Positions 1 to 9,569 of a stretch of 53,563 nt of DNA are shown piece by piece. The notes under the pieces were generated by a model. That model was not told the origin of the DNA. It was given only the letters and a program-made list of their open reading frames with translations, and did not search any database. Source of the stretch: Alphaproteobacteria bacterium (GTDB lineage: Bacteria > Pseudomonadota > Alphaproteobacteria > UBA2966); assembly GCA_021296255.1 (NCBI GenBank), contig JAGWAU010000023.1:1-53563 (forward strand). The letters are read 5' to 3'. Each line of letters begins with the position of its first letter. Position 1 is the first letter of the stretch. The position numbers were made by a program, and so were the translations under genes.

Positions 1-1
1 C

Positions 2-85
2 GTATGCGCGTTGATGGACGAGGCCAGCTATCGACGGGAGGACAACCTCAACCGCCTCGCCCTCACCAAACAAAAACCTGCATAA
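2..85 (+). CDS. C-terminal end of an unidentified protein, cut by the window edge
   Basis: An open frame enters from the left edge and ends at TAA (83-85), giving 27 residues that end in RLALTKQKPA. The composition (EASYRREDNLNRLALTK) looks like a charged protein tail rather than random sequence. I do not recognise the family. No motif is visible, and it could also be a chance open frame. Confidence 0.3.
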   Translation, partial: VCALMDEASYRREDNLNRLALTKQKPA

Positions 86-247
86 CCAGACGCTCAGGCC
101 GGTTGCATCCGACCACAAACAGAAACGCGGATGGCGCATGTCGCAGCGAAGGTATGCTTAAATCCTCCGGTTAATGAATGTTTAGATGGAAACGGAGAGC
201 CAACCGGCGTATACGCATATCCCTCTTGCCGCATGAGGAGCAGTGTC

Positions 248-1633
248 ATGCCCGGGAAATGGACGCCGGATAGCTGGCGCGGCCTGCAGATTCGGCAGCA
301 GCCGGATTATCCGGATGCTGCCGCGCTGGAGGTGGTCCTGGATCGCATACGGCGGCAGCCACCGCTCGTCTTCGCGGGCGAGGCGCGCCGGTTGCGTTCG
401 GCGCTGGCGGGTGTGGCGGAGGGACGAGCCTTTCTGCTGCAGGGCGGCGACTGCGCCGAGAGCTTCGCCGAATTCAGCGCGGACAACATCCGCGATACGT
501 TCCGGGTTTTGATGCAGATGGCGGTCGTCATGACGTTCGCGGCGGCCTGCCCCATCATCAAGGTCGGGCGCCTGGCGGGTCAGTTCGCCAAGCCGCGCAG
601 CGCGCCGACGGAGGTCCAGGACGGCGTGGAGCTTCCGAGCTATCGCGGCGATATCGTGAACGGCATGGAGTTTACGGCCGAGGCTCGGGCGGCCGACCCT
701 TCCAGGCTTCTTCAGGGCTACCACCAATCTTCCGCGACCTTGAATCTGTTGCGGGCGGTCGCGCACGGCGGCTATGCCGACCTTCGCCGCGTTCACGGCT
801 GGAATCTGGATTTCGTTTCCCGCACCGCTCAGGGCGAGAGATACGCCGGCTTCGCCGACCGTATCACCGAGGCCCTGAGCTTCATGGAGGCATGCGGCAT
901 CACCGGTGAGTCCGTGCCGGCCGTACGAGAGGTGGACTTCTATACCTCGCATGAGGCCTTGCTGCTCGGTTTCGAGGAGGCCATGACCCGCGTCGATTCG
1001 ACGACGGGAGACTGGTACGACACCTCGGCTCACATGCTGTGGATCGGCGATCGCACCCGTCAGGAAGATGATGCCCACGTCGAGTTCATGCGCGGGGTCT
1101 CCAATCCCATCGGCATAAAGGCGGGTCCCACGATCGCCCCCGACGAACTGTTGCGGTTGATCGATATCCTCGACCCGGCCGTAGAGCCTGGCCGCCTCAC
1201 GGTCATCGTGCGCATGGGCGCCGACAAGGTTGGTGAGCGTCTGCCGCCGCTCGTTCGCGCGGTTCGGCAGGAGGGCCGCAAGGTCGTGTGGTCTTGCGAT
1301 CCGATGCACGGCAATACGGTGAAGTCGGCGAACGGTTACAAGACCAGGATGTTCGATCGGATTCTGTCGGAGGTCCGGCAATTCTTCGACGTCCACATCG
1401 CGGAGGGGACTTACGCCGGCGGTGTGCATTTCGAGATGACGGGCCAGGACGTTACGGAATGCCTCGGCGGCGCGCAGGACATCACCGAGCGCTCGCTCGC
1501 GGATCGTTACCACACCCATTGCGACCCGCGCCTCAACGCATCTCAGGCACTGGAGCTGGCGTTTCTGATCGCCGACTCTCTGAAGGAACAGCGCGCCAAC
1601 GGTCAGCCCCCGATCGCCGCCGAGGCGTCCTGA
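248..1633 (+). CDS. aroG: Class II 3-deoxy-7-phosphoheptulonate (DAHP) synthase
   Basis: This enzyme condenses phosphoenolpyruvate with erythrose 4-phosphate in the first step of the shikimate pathway, in the cytoplasm. The protein has about 461 residues, normal for the plant-like class II family. Family blocks visible in order are W-x-PDSWR and QQPDYPD at the N-terminus, [51 protein letters not shown] and [15 protein letters not shown]. These carry the metal-binding Cys, His, Glu and Asp residues and the PEP-binding Arg/Lys. The frame is open from 131, but the ATG at 248 is chosen because GAGGAG lies at 235-240 and family homology begins there. It stands alone, with no aro neighbours. The symbol follows common use for class II enzymes; aroF and aroH are also used. 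Confidence 0.95.
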   Translation: MPGKWTPDSWRGLQIRQQPDYPDAAALEVVLDRIRRQPPLVFAGEARRLRSALAGVAEGRAFLLQGGDCAESFAEFSADNIRDTFRVLMQMAVVMTFAAACPIIKVGRLAGQFAKPRSAPTEVQDGVELPSYRGDIVNGMEFTAEARAADPSRLLQGYHQSSATLNLLRAVAHGGYADLRRVHGWNLDFVSRTAQGERYAGFADRITEALSFMEACGITGESVPAVREVDFYTSHEALLLGFEEAMTRVDSTTGDWYDTSAHMLWIGDRTRQEDDAHVEFMRGVSNPIGIKAGPTIAPDELLRLIDILDPAVEPGRLTVIVRMGADKVGERLPPLVRAVRQEGRKVVWSCDPMHGNTVKSANGYKTRMFDRILSEVRQFFDVHIAEGTYAGGVHFEMTGQDVTECLGGAQDITERSLADRYHTHCDPRLNASQALELAFLIADSLKEQRANGQPPIAAEAS

Positions 1634-1894
1634 GTGTCGTTCCCGGCGCGAAACGACCGGCCGCGCACGGTGACTTATTAGGGTATGCCAGGTGCCTTCA
1701 GTTACGAGGCCTGCGGACGAGCCGAATCCGATCCCTATGCAGTTCCCCGCACGAGTTTCGAAGAGGTCATGGGAGCGAGGCGGAACGGTTGAAAACTGGT
1801 TTCGTGGCTGCCGTGTGCAATGTTCTAGACGTCCTCCACAAAGCCCTTGGCGCTTTCGCACCGCCAACGACACTAACGAGAACTCGACGCGGCC

Positions 1895-2396
1895 ATGCGG
1901 GTATTCGAGACGATGGACAAGCTGGTCGTAATGCCTGATCCACGGCTACGCCGTCGGCAGCGGCCTGCAACTGGCGCCGGCCTGCGATATTCAGGTGTGC
2001 ACGTCGGCGGCCCGCCTTGGCTTGCCGGCCGTCAAGGAAGGACTGATCCCTGGCCTCGGCACCTTTCAGCTGGTGCGCTGAGTCGGCCTTGACCGAGCCA
2101 AGTCGCTGATCATTCGCGGCAACACGATCGGCGGCACCGAGGCGGAGCGCATCGGACTGGTCGATCACCTGGTCGGCGAAGACACCGCGTTCGAGGAGTT
2201 CGAGAACTGGCTCGCCGAGTATGCGGCGACCAATTCGGCTGGCTGTCGGGCGTTCAAACAGATGTTGCTCGACTGCTTCGATCTCGGTTGGGAAGCCTTC
2301 TTCCATAAGTACTTGGTGCTGCAGGAGAAGGCGGTGACCATACCCGACTTCGCGGAAACCATGAAGGCCTGCCGCTCTGGCCGTGATCCGCAATAG
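1895..2396 (+). pseudogene. Decayed enoyl-CoA hydratase/isomerase (crotonase) gene
   Basis: A crotonase-family C-terminal two thirds can be read only by changing frame. MRVFETMDKL at 1895 gives way, after a shift near 1930, to HGYAVGSGLQLAPACDI (the substrate and oxyanion-hole region) and LGLPAVKEGLIPGLGTFQLV. An in-frame TGA follows at 2079-2081. The same frame then continues to TAG at 2394-2396 through RAKSLIIRGNTIGGTEAERIGLVDHLV and an AFKQML helix. An intact protein would be about 260 residues. The N-terminal part should lie in 1634-1894, but I cannot find it there. With one frameshift, one nonsense codon and no recognisable 5' end, the gene is non-functional. Confidence 0.75.
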
Positions 2397-2437
2397 AGAT
2401 GACGGCGCCCGGAGTTGGCCGGCATCAGCTCGAGGGA

Positions 2438-2905
2438 TCAGAACACCCCTGCTTCGAGGCCCGCAGCCACTGCCATTCCAAGCTCTTCGCATTGATCGAC
2501 AAAGGCGTCCTGCCACTCTCCACGGCAGATCAACGGATCCTGGACGGCGCGCCATCTCAATCCCGTGACGATCGTTTCGACGCCCCGACGCGTTCCAGTA
2601 CCGTCCTGACCCGCACGGATATAGAGGGCGTAGGGCAGCCCCTGTGTGTGTTCGAGGCAGGGATAGTAGTTTCGGTCGAAAAAATCCTTCAGCGCGCCGC
2701 TCATGTATCCAAGGTTCTCCGTCGTGCCGAGGATCACGGCCTGGGCCGTGAGGACATCGTCCGGCCCCGCCTGGAGAGGCGGGATCATCCGGACCGTCAC
2801 GTTCCCGATGTCGGGATTCGTGGCGCCGCGTACCACCGCCTCTCTCAGCCGTTCCGTGTTGGGCGAGGGCGCATGGGCAACGATGAGCAAGCGGCGGCGG
2901 GTCAT
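2438..2905 (-). CDS. Flavodoxin-fold NAD(P)H-dependent reductase-like protein
   Basis: This 155-residue protein opens with RRRLLIVAHAPSPNTERL, the beta-strand plus phosphate loop that binds FMN in flavodoxin-like NAD(P)H reductases. It also has LTAQAVILGTTENLGYMSG (second FMN loop), then KDFFDRNYYPCLEHTQG and the stretch YALYIRAGQDGTGTRRGVE typical of the family. It is probably a soluble flavoprotein that passes reducing equivalents to an unknown acceptor. It starts at ATG 2903-2905 and stands alone between the crotonase relic and the sulfatase. Its substrate cannot be told from sequence. The 200 bases upstream (2906-3105) hold no gene I can see. Confidence 0.75.
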   Translation of the reverse strand: MTRRRLLIVAHAPSPNTERLREAVVRGATNPDIGNVTVRMIPPLQAGPDDVLTAQAVILGTTENLGYMSGALKDFFDRNYYPCLEHTQGLPYALYIRAGQDGTGTRRGVETIVTGLRWRAVQDPLICRGEWQDAFVDQCEELGMAVAAGLEAGVF

Positions 2906-3105
2906 GGAAGCGTGTCATCCTTTGGGACGATGCGGCCTCTACTCCGCCCGAATGAAATACCCACTCCGGGCCCATTTGGCGCCGTTGCCGGCCGCGAATG
3001 CTCCGGCCGGCACGAGCATTCCGACAAGCACTACGACAAGCCGCGGCCCGACCGGTGCACGAACCGTTTTCCCATGTCTTCCGGTCCCCATTGATGCCGG
3101 CGCGG

Positions 3106-4638
3106 TCACGCCATGCCCACGGGGGTCGGCTTGACCGCGATTTCATCATCCGGGCGAGAGGCGATCATGTCCTCCAATTCCTTGCGGACGGACCGGGCGC
3201 CGCCGTCGTCGAACAGGTTGTCCATCTCGTAGGGATCGTTCTTCAGATCGTAAAGCTCACCGGCACCCGACCCCGTCTCGACCGTCAACTTATGGGTCCG
3301 GGTGCGCGCCATGCGCAGGTCCAGAGCGACGCCGCACCGGGAGGCATTGATGTCCCATTCGTTGTAGGCGAAATCCCGGCTCTCGCCGGCCCTGCCTTCC
3401 ACCAGGCCCTTGAGGCTGCTGCTGTGCGTCTCTCCCGCCGCCGACACGCCCATGTAGTCGAGTGCCGTCGCCGGTATGTCCAGCGTCGAAACCGGATCGT
3501 CGACGATCCGGTTTTCCGGGACCGACGGCCCCTGGAAGATGAGACCGATACGGACCAGCCCTTCGTAATTGATCGGACCCTTGAGGATCAGCCCGTGATC
3601 GCCGAGCCAGTCGCCGTGGTCGGTCGTGTAGATCACCAACGTGTCGTCGGCGAGGCCGAGGTCGGTGATCGCCGCCAGAATTCGCCCGACGTTGTGATCG
3701 ATCAGCGAGATCATGCCGTAGTAGTTGGCGATGATCTCGCGGAGCTGCCCGTCGGTCTGATCGGGGATGCGGGAGTAATTCTGGCGGATCTTCTGCATTT
3801 CCTCGGTGATTTGTGGCACTCCCTCGAGGCTGGCGCGGTGCCACCAGGGTCGACGGTCCAGATCCTTGACCCGTTCGGGAGGCAGATCCACCTCCTCCGG
3901 ATGGTGCAGTCGTGACCATGGTTCCGGGGCGTCGAAGGGGTGGTGGGGATCCGGAAAGGACGTCCACAGGAAAAAACGGTCGTTCCTGTTGTTGCAGAGA
4001 AACTCGATGGTCCGGTCTCCCACCCAGGTCGAATTGTGCCAAGCCGGCGGCAGCGCAGAATGCCAGGTCTGGACGGCGTCCGTGACCGGTTCCAGACGGG
4101 TCTCGTAAAGCTCGTTCTTGAGGCGTCCCAGGCCGTCCCCGTAGTACCAGGCTTCGTAGTGCTGGCCGCCGGGGGGCTCCATGGGATGCCAGCGGTTGTG
4201 GCCCAGGACTACCAGCTCCACGTGCTCGAACCCCATGTAGGGGCCGGACCAATCGGGCCCGTAGTCCGCCGTCGACAAACGGCTCTCGGGCGTTCCCGTG
4301 GGCTCGAACGTCAGCGCCGTCGAGAAGTGCGCCTTGCCGATGAATCCCGTTCTCACCGCCGCCTTGCTCAAGGTTCCGGCGATGCCGGCCTCGCCAATCC
4401 CAGGATCGAGGTCGATCCCGTTGTCGTGCACGCCATGGGTGTTCGACAGCAACCCCGTGAGGATCGAGGCGCGCGACGGCTGACAGACGTTGTTCGGCGT
4501 GATGCAGGCAGAAAACCGGGTGCCCTGCCGTGCCATGATGTCTAGGTGCGGCGTCTTGATCTTGCGGCCTTCGAAGCCGAAGCAGTCACCGCGCTGCTGG
4601 TCCGATGTGATGAGTATGACGTTGCGAACTGGGTTCAT
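3106..4638 (-). CDS. Cys-type sulfatase (arylsulfatase / choline-sulfatase-like)
   Basis: This 510-residue sulfatase of the alkaline-phosphatase superfamily hydrolyses a sulfate (possibly phosphonate) ester. Cys52 in the signature CQPSR is the residue converted to formylglycine by the maturation enzyme. Asp13 in the SDQQR strand and the TDHGDWLGDHG block (about residue 320) supply the metal ligands, and the HHPFDAP loop is also typical. No signal peptide is visible, so it is probably cytoplasmic, which fits choline-sulfatase-like enzymes better than secreted arylsulfatases. It is divergent from the methylglycine-dehydrogenase-like gene at 4827, with 188 bases between them that must hold both promoters. 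The pairing suggests methylated-amine or osmolyte use, but this is inference. No formylglycine-generating enzyme is in the window. Confidence 0.9.
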   Translation of the reverse strand: MNPVRNVILITSDQQRGDCFGFEGRKIKTPHLDIMARQGTRFSACITPNNVCQPSRASILTGLLSNTHGVHDNGIDLDPGIGEAGIAGTLSKAAVRTGFIGKAHFSTALTFEPTGTPESRLSTADYGPDWSGPYMGFEHVELVVLGHNRWHPMEPPGGQHYEAWYYGDGLGRLKNELYETRLEPVTDAVQTWHSALPPAWHNSTWVGDRTIEFLCNNRNDRFFLWTSFPDPHHPFDAPEPWSRLHHPEEVDLPPERVKDLDRRPWWHRASLEGVPQITEEMQKIRQNYSRIPDQTDGQLREIIANYYGMISLIDHNVGRILAAITDLGLADDTLVIYTTDHGDWLGDHGLILKGPINYEGLVRIGLIFQGPSVPENRIVDDPVSTLDIPATALDYMGVSAAGETHSSSLKGLVEGRAGESRDFAYNEWDINASRCGVALDLRMARTRTHKLTVETGSGAGELYDLKNDPYEMDNLFDDGGARSVRKELEDMIASRPDDEIAVKPTPVGMA

Positions 4639-4826
4639 GAAAGATCACACCCTCCGATTTTCTCGTCGTTGCCGGGGCTCGAGCCGCACGTAAGCATTGT
4701 AACGACTGGAATCGAACCTAGCTCGCGAGACGTGAGCCCACGGCGGTTCGAGCGGGGGCCGCCGCGAGGTTTACTCCGACCCGTCTACGCGTTAGTTAGC
4801 AGCGAAGGCGCTGGACGGACGGAACG

Positions 4827-7241
4827 ATGAGATCTCACGCGCAGGTGGTGGTGATCGGCGGCGGCGTGGTCGGGTGCAGCGTTCTCTATCACCTCACGAA
4901 ATTCGGCTGGAAGGACGTCGTTCTCGTCGAACGCTCGGAATTGACGTCGGGGTCTACCTGGCACGCGGCGGGCGGGTTCCACACCCTCAACTCCGATCCC
5001 AACATCGCCAAGCTGCAGGGCTACACCATCCGGCTCTACAAGGAGCTCGAGGAGATCAGCGGACAAGCCTGCGGGCTCCACCATGTCGGCGGACTCACCA
5101 TCGCGACCGACTCGGACCGCATGGATTTCCTCAAGGCCGAGCGCGCCAAGCACCGTTACATGGATCTCGAAACCGAGCTGGTAACGCCGGAAGAGGTTCG
5201 AGAGCTCTGCCCCGTTCTCAACGTCGACGGCGTCGTCGGCGCGCTCTACGACCCGCTCGACGGCCATCTCGACCCGGCCGGTACGACCCATGCGTACGCC
5301 GTCGCGGCACGGAAGCAGGGCGCGGAGATCATCCTGCGCAACCGGGTGATCGAACTGAACCACGAGTCGGACGGCACCTGGGTCGTGGTCACCGAACAGG
5401 GGACGATCGAGACGGAATACGTGGTCAATGCCGCCGGCCTATGGGCCCGCGAAGTGGGAGAGCTGGCGGGCGTCTACCATCCTCTTCATCCGGTGGAGCA
5501 CCAATACCTGGTCACCGATGACATCCCGGAGGTCTACGAGCGAGAGGAAGAGCTCCCGCACGTCATCGATCCGGGGGGCGAGACCTATTTCCGGCAGGAA
5601 GGGCGCGGTCTCGTCCTGGGAATCTATGAACAGGAGTGCGAGCTCTGGGCCGCCGAGGGAACGCCTTGGGACTTCGGGCACGAACTGTTGCCGGACAAGC
5701 TCGACCGCATTTCGGAGCCATTGGAAAAGGCGTTTCGGCGCTATCCCTGCCTTGCCGACGCCGGTATCAAGGCCGTTATCAACGGGCCGTTCACGTTCGC
5801 ACCCGACGGCAACCCACTGGTCGGTCCCTATCCCGGGCTCAAAGGCTACTGGTGCGCGTGCGCGGTCATGGCCGGATTCAGCCAAGGCGGCGGCGTGGGT
5901 CTCACGGTCGCGGAGTGGATGATCGAGGGTGAACCCTCCTCGGGCGTGTTCGCCATGGATGTCTCCCGCTTCGGCGACTGGGCGACGCGCGCCTATACGC
6001 GGGACAAGGTGACGGAGAACTATCGTCGGCGCTTCGCGATCAGCTTCCCCAACGAGGAACTTCCGGCGGGCCGGCCGCTCAATACCACCCCGGCCTACGG
6101 GATGTGGCAGGCGCAGAACGCGGTGTTCGGCGCCGGTTACGGGCTTGAGGCCGTCAACTATTTCGCGCCCGCCGGGGAGGCCCGTTTCGAGGTGCCGAGC
6201 TTCCGACGCTCGAACGCCTTCGGCCCGGTCGGCGAGGAGTGCCGCGCGGTGCGCACGGCCGTCGGCATCAACGAGATCCATAACTTCGGCAAGTACGAGG
6301 TCATCGGGCCGGGCGCCGAGGAATGGCTCAACCGGCTTCTCGCCAACCGCATGCCACGCGTCGGGCGCATCGCGCTCAGCCCCATGCTCAGCGACAGTGG
6401 CATGCTGATCGGCGACTTGACGGTGTCGCGTCTCTCCGAGGACCGGTTTCAGATCATCGGCTCGTCGTCGGCGCAGGCTTTCCACATGCGCTGGTTCCTG
6501 GATCATCTGCCGGACAGCGGAATTGGAATCCGGAACGTGTCGCTTGAGCGCATCGGTTTTCAGATCGCGGGACCCGATGCCCGAGAGCTGCTGTCGCGCG
6601 TGACCCGCGGCGACGTGTCGAATTCGGCGTTTCCGTTCCTGTCCGTCATGGAAATGGACGTGGGGCTCGCGCCGGCCATCGTGTGCCGGATCACCTATAC
6701 CGGAGACCTCGGTTACGAGATCTACGTGCCGGCCGGTTACCAGCTGGCGCTGTATGAGGCGCTGATCGAGGCTGGCGAGGATCTCGGCCTCAGGCCGTTC
6801 GGCATGCGTGCCATGATGTCGCTGCGGCTGGAAAAGAGCTTCGGTTCCTGGCTGCGCGAATACAAGCCCGATTACACTCCCGCGGAGACCGGCCTCGACC
6901 GGTTCGTCGCTTTCCAGAAACCCGGGTTCATCGGCATGGAAGCCGCGGTGCGGCAGCGGGAGACTCCGCCGAGACGGCGCCTCGTCACCCTGGTCGTCGA
7001 TGCCGATGGCGCGGACGCGTGGGCCGACGAGCCCATCTGGCACGACGGCGACGTCGTCGGATTCGTCACCTCGGGCGGGTACGCCCACTTCGTCGAAAAG
7101 AGCGTCGCGCTCGGGTTCGTTCCCGCCCGCTTGATTGAAGACGACAACGTCTTCGAGATCGAGATTCTCGGCGACCGCCGGCCGGCGACGCTCGTCGGCG
7201 AACCCCTGTTCGACCCCGCCGGCGAGCGCATGCGCGGGTAG
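4827..7241 (+). CDS. Dimethylglycine/sarcosine dehydrogenase-like FAD protein with GcvT domain
   Basis: This 804-residue two-domain enzyme is expected to demethylate an N-methylated glycine oxidatively and hand the one-carbon unit to tetrahydrofolate. The N-terminal DAO domain (about 1-390) begins VVVIGGGVVGCS, the FAD dinucleotide fold. GSTWHAAG follows, whose His46 is the covalent FAD attachment residue in dimethylglycine and sarcosine dehydrogenases. From about residue 430 an aminomethyltransferase-type (GcvT) folate domain runs to the end, with FGKYEVIGPGAEEWLNRLL, the GDLGYEIYVP block and a barrel-like tail. The length matches the family (800-850). It starts at ATG 4827 with only a weak ribosome site. 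It is divergent from the sulfatase and convergent with the Mo hydroxylase genes. Which methylglycine it prefers is unknown. Confidence 0.9.
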   Translation: MRSHAQVVVIGGGVVGCSVLYHLTKFGWKDVVLVERSELTSGSTWHAAGGFHTLNSDPNIAKLQGYTIRLYKELEEISGQACGLHHVGGLTIATDSDRMDFLKAERAKHRYMDLETELVTPEEVRELCPVLNVDGVVGALYDPLDGHLDPAGTTHAYAVAARKQGAEIILRNRVIELNHESDGTWVVVTEQGTIETEYVVNAAGLWAREVGELAGVYHPLHPVEHQYLVTDDIPEVYEREEELPHVIDPGGETYFRQEGRGLVLGIYEQECELWAAEGTPWDFGHELLPDKLDRISEPLEKAFRRYPCLADAGIKAVINGPFTFAPDGNPLVGPYPGLKGYWCACAVMAGFSQGGGVGLTVAEWMIEGEPSSGVFAMDVSRFGDWATRAYTRDKVTENYRRRFAISFPNEELPAGRPLNTTPAYGMWQAQNAVFGAGYGLEAVNYFAPAGEARFEVPSFRRSNAFGPVGEECRAVRTAVGINEIHNFGKYEVIGPGAEEWLNRLLANRMPRVGRIALSPMLSDSGMLIGDLTVSRLSEDRFQIIGSSSAQAFHMRWFLDHLPDSGIGIRNVSLERIGFQIAGPDARELLSRVTRGDVSNSAFPFLSVMEMDVGLAPAIVCRITYTGDLGYEIYVPAGYQLALYEALIEAGEDLGLRPFGMRAMMSLRLEKSFGSWLREYKPDYTPAETGLDRFVAFQKPGFIGMEAAVRQRETPPRRRLVTLVVDADGADAWADEPIWHDGDVVGFVTSGGYAHFVEKSVALGFVPARLIEDDNVFEIEILGDRRPATLVGEPLFDPAGERMRG

Positions 7242-7260
7242 CAACCGGGACTAGCCGGGA

Positions 7261-9567
7261 CTAGCCGAGACGGTTCCCGTTCTTTTCGTTGAGGGCCTTC
7301 AGGACCCGAGGCGGCGACAAGGGAAGTTCCTGAACCCGAACGCCCGTCGCGTCGTCGAGGGCGTTCGCCACGGCCGCCATGACCGGCACGATGGACGTCT
7401 CGCCGATGCCCCGAACGCCATAGGGGTGGTTCGGATTCGGAACCTCGACGATGACCGCATCGATCATGGGAAGGTCCGAGGCCACCGGCATGCGATAATC
7501 CAGGAATCCCGGATTCTCCATCCGTCCCTGCTCGTCGTAGATGTACTCCTCGTTGAGCGCCCACCCGATTCCCTGGACGGCCGCACCCTGGTACTGGCCC
7601 TCGACGAGGTTCGGCTGGATAGCCTTGCCCGCGTCCTGCGCGGCCGTGAAGCTCAGGATCTTGATGTGCCCCGTTTCCGGATCCACCTCGATGTCCACCG
7701 CTTCGGTCGCGAAACTCGGTCCGGCGCCGGAGACGTTGGTCTCCACGTGCCCGGCGATCGGTCCGCCCGTCTTTTTCGCGTCACGGGCGATGTCCTCCAG
7801 CGACAAGGGCTCGAAGTCGCCCGCGTTGCTGCTGGCGGGACGGGCGTGACCGTCCTCCCAGACCACCGCTTCGACCGGGATGTTCCACGTGGCGGCGGCC
7901 CGCGCTCTCAACTCGTCGATCACGACCCGGGCCACCTCGACCGTCGCCTTCCCCACGGCGAACGTCGTGCGGCTGCCGGCGCTGATGAAGTTGAAGCCGA
8001 GCGACGTCGTGTCTCCGACGGCGGGACGGATGCGCTCGGGCTCGATCCCGAGCTCTTCCGCGGCCATCACCGAGATCGACGTCCGGGTGCCGCTGAGATC
8101 CGGATTGCCCACCGTCAGAGCGATCGTACCGTCGTCGTTGACGTTCATGGTGACGCTGGTTTCGCCGCCGATGTTGAACCAGAATCCCGAGGCGACCCCG
8201 CGGCCCTGGTTCGGACCGAGCGGCACGTTGTAGTTCGGGTGATTCTTGATGGCCTGCAGGGTCTCCACCTGCCCGACCGGCCCGAACGTCGGACCGTAGG
8301 CGGCCTTCGTCCCCTCCTTGGCGGCGTTCATCAGCCGCAGGTCCACCGGATCGATGCCGAGTTCGCGCGCCATCTCGTCCATGGCGCTTTCGACGGCGAA
8401 CGCCGAGATCTGCGCCCCCGGCGCCCGGTAGGCCGTCGTCTTGGGCCGGTTGGCGACGACGTCGTAGCCGATCACCAGAACGTTCTCGAGGTCGTAGCAG
8501 GCGTAAGCGCACATCGCCGCCGGGAAGACCGGCGAGCCCGGAAAGGCGCCCGCCTGGAACATCAGCTCGGCCCATCCCGCGGTGATCTTGCCGTCGTGCC
8601 TGGCCCCGATCTTCACCTTCATGTGGGATCCGGACGTCGGCCCCGTGGCCCGGAAGACCTCGTTCCGGTGCATGGCTATCTTCACCGGCCGGCCGCACTT
8701 GCGGGACAACGCCAGGGCGAGGGGCTCCAAGTAGACGATGTTCTTGCCACCGAAACCGCCGCCGATCTCGGAGGCCGTGACCTTCAGCTTCGAGACCTCG
8801 ATGCCGCAAAGGCGCGAGGTGATCGCCCGAACCAGGAAGTGACCGGGCGTCGAACACCAGACTTCACCCTGGCCGTCTTCCGTATAGCTCGCCACACAGG
8901 CGTGCGGCTCGATGTAACCTTGATGGACCGGGCGCGTCTTGTATTCGCGCTCGATGACGACGTCGGCCTCGGCGAAACCCTTCTCCACGTCGCCGAGCTT
9001 GATCTCGAGCCGTTTGGCAACGTTGGAGGGCCGGTCGGGCTTCGGGTCGACTCCGTCCGTGAACTGATCCTCGTTGAGAAGGGGCGCGTCCGGCTTCATC
9101 GCCTCGACCACGTCGATGACGTGCGGCAGCACCTCGTAATCGACGTCGATGAGCTTGAGCGCCTTGCGCGCGATAGACGCGCTGGTCGCGGCCACGGCGG
9201 CCACCGCGTGACCGTCGTACATGGCCTTCTCTCGTGCCAGCACGTTGCGGATGACGTCCCGAATGTTGACCGTCAGCTCGCCCACCTGGATCATCTCGGA
9301 CGGCTGATCCTCGAAATCCTTCCGCGTGATCACCGCCTTGACGCCCTTGACGGCCTCTGCCTTCGACGTATCGATCCCGTTGATCCTGGCGTGCGCGTGC
9401 GGACTGCGCAGCACCGCGCCGAACAACATGCCGGGCATGATGAGGTCCGCGCCGAAACGCGCCCTCCCGGTAACCTTGTCGACACCGTCGGTGCGGGCGA
9501 CGTTCGTCCCGACCCACTTCAGCTCGTGGGGCTTCTCCCGATAGCCAAGGTCTTCAGCAGCCGACAT
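7261..9567 (-). CDS. Xanthine dehydrogenase-family large subunit (molybdenum cofactor)
   Basis: This 768-residue catalytic subunit of a three-component molybdenum hydroxylase binds Mo-MCD. It carries the ATARFGAD-like entry (TGRARFGADLIMPGMLF), the SPHAHARI strand, GGGFGGKN (about residues 275-282), a loop reading AYRAPGAQ (about 378-385) and the active-site Glu in RGIGETS (about residue 722). Form I CO dehydrogenases have AYxCSFR and form II have AYRGAGR at that loop, so despite CoxL-like annotation this is unlikely to be a CO dehydrogenase. The substrate is unknown (aldehyde, purine or N-heterocycle are all possible). It is the last gene of the operon FAD subunit - 2Fe-2S subunit - this gene, starting 2 bases after the stop of the 2Fe-2S gene, so translational coupling is likely. 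Confidence 0.92.
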   Translation of the reverse strand: MSAAEDLGYREKPHELKWVGTNVARTDGVDKVTGRARFGADLIMPGMLFGAVLRSPHAHARINGIDTSKAEAVKGVKAVITRKDFEDQPSEMIQVGELTVNIRDVIRNVLAREKAMYDGHAVAAVAATSASIARKALKLIDVDYEVLPHVIDVVEAMKPDAPLLNEDQFTDGVDPKPDRPSNVAKRLEIKLGDVEKGFAEADVVIEREYKTRPVHQGYIEPHACVASYTEDGQGEVWCSTPGHFLVRAITSRLCGIEVSKLKVTASEIGGGFGGKNIVYLEPLALALSRKCGRPVKIAMHRNEVFRATGPTSGSHMKVKIGARHDGKITAGWAELMFQAGAFPGSPVFPAAMCAYACYDLENVLVIGYDVVANRPKTTAYRAPGAQISAFAVESAMDEMARELGIDPVDLRLMNAAKEGTKAAYGPTFGPVGQVETLQAIKNHPNYNVPLGPNQGRGVASGFWFNIGGETSVTMNVNDDGTIALTVGNPDLSGTRTSISVMAAEELGIEPERIRPAVGDTTSLGFNFISAGSRTTFAVGKATVEVARVVIDELRARAAATWNIPVEAVVWEDGHARPASSNAGDFEPLSLEDIARDAKKTGGPIAGHVETNVSGAGPSFATEAVDIEVDPETGHIKILSFTAAQDAGKAIQPNLVEGQYQGAAVQGIGWALNEEYIYDEQGRMENPGFLDYRMPVASDLPMIDAVIVEVPNPNHPYGVRGIGETSIVPVMAAVANALDDATGVRVQELPLSPPRVLKALNEKNGNRLG

Positions 9568-9569
9568 GG

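Noticed and set aside
5439..7244. A long antisense frame under the methylglycine dehydrogenase gene
   Set aside because: It lies entirely within a well-conserved gene, with arginine- and histidine-rich composition and no start context. The same applies to long frames opposite 7426-9663, 19834-22095, 33112-35232 and 46953-48446.
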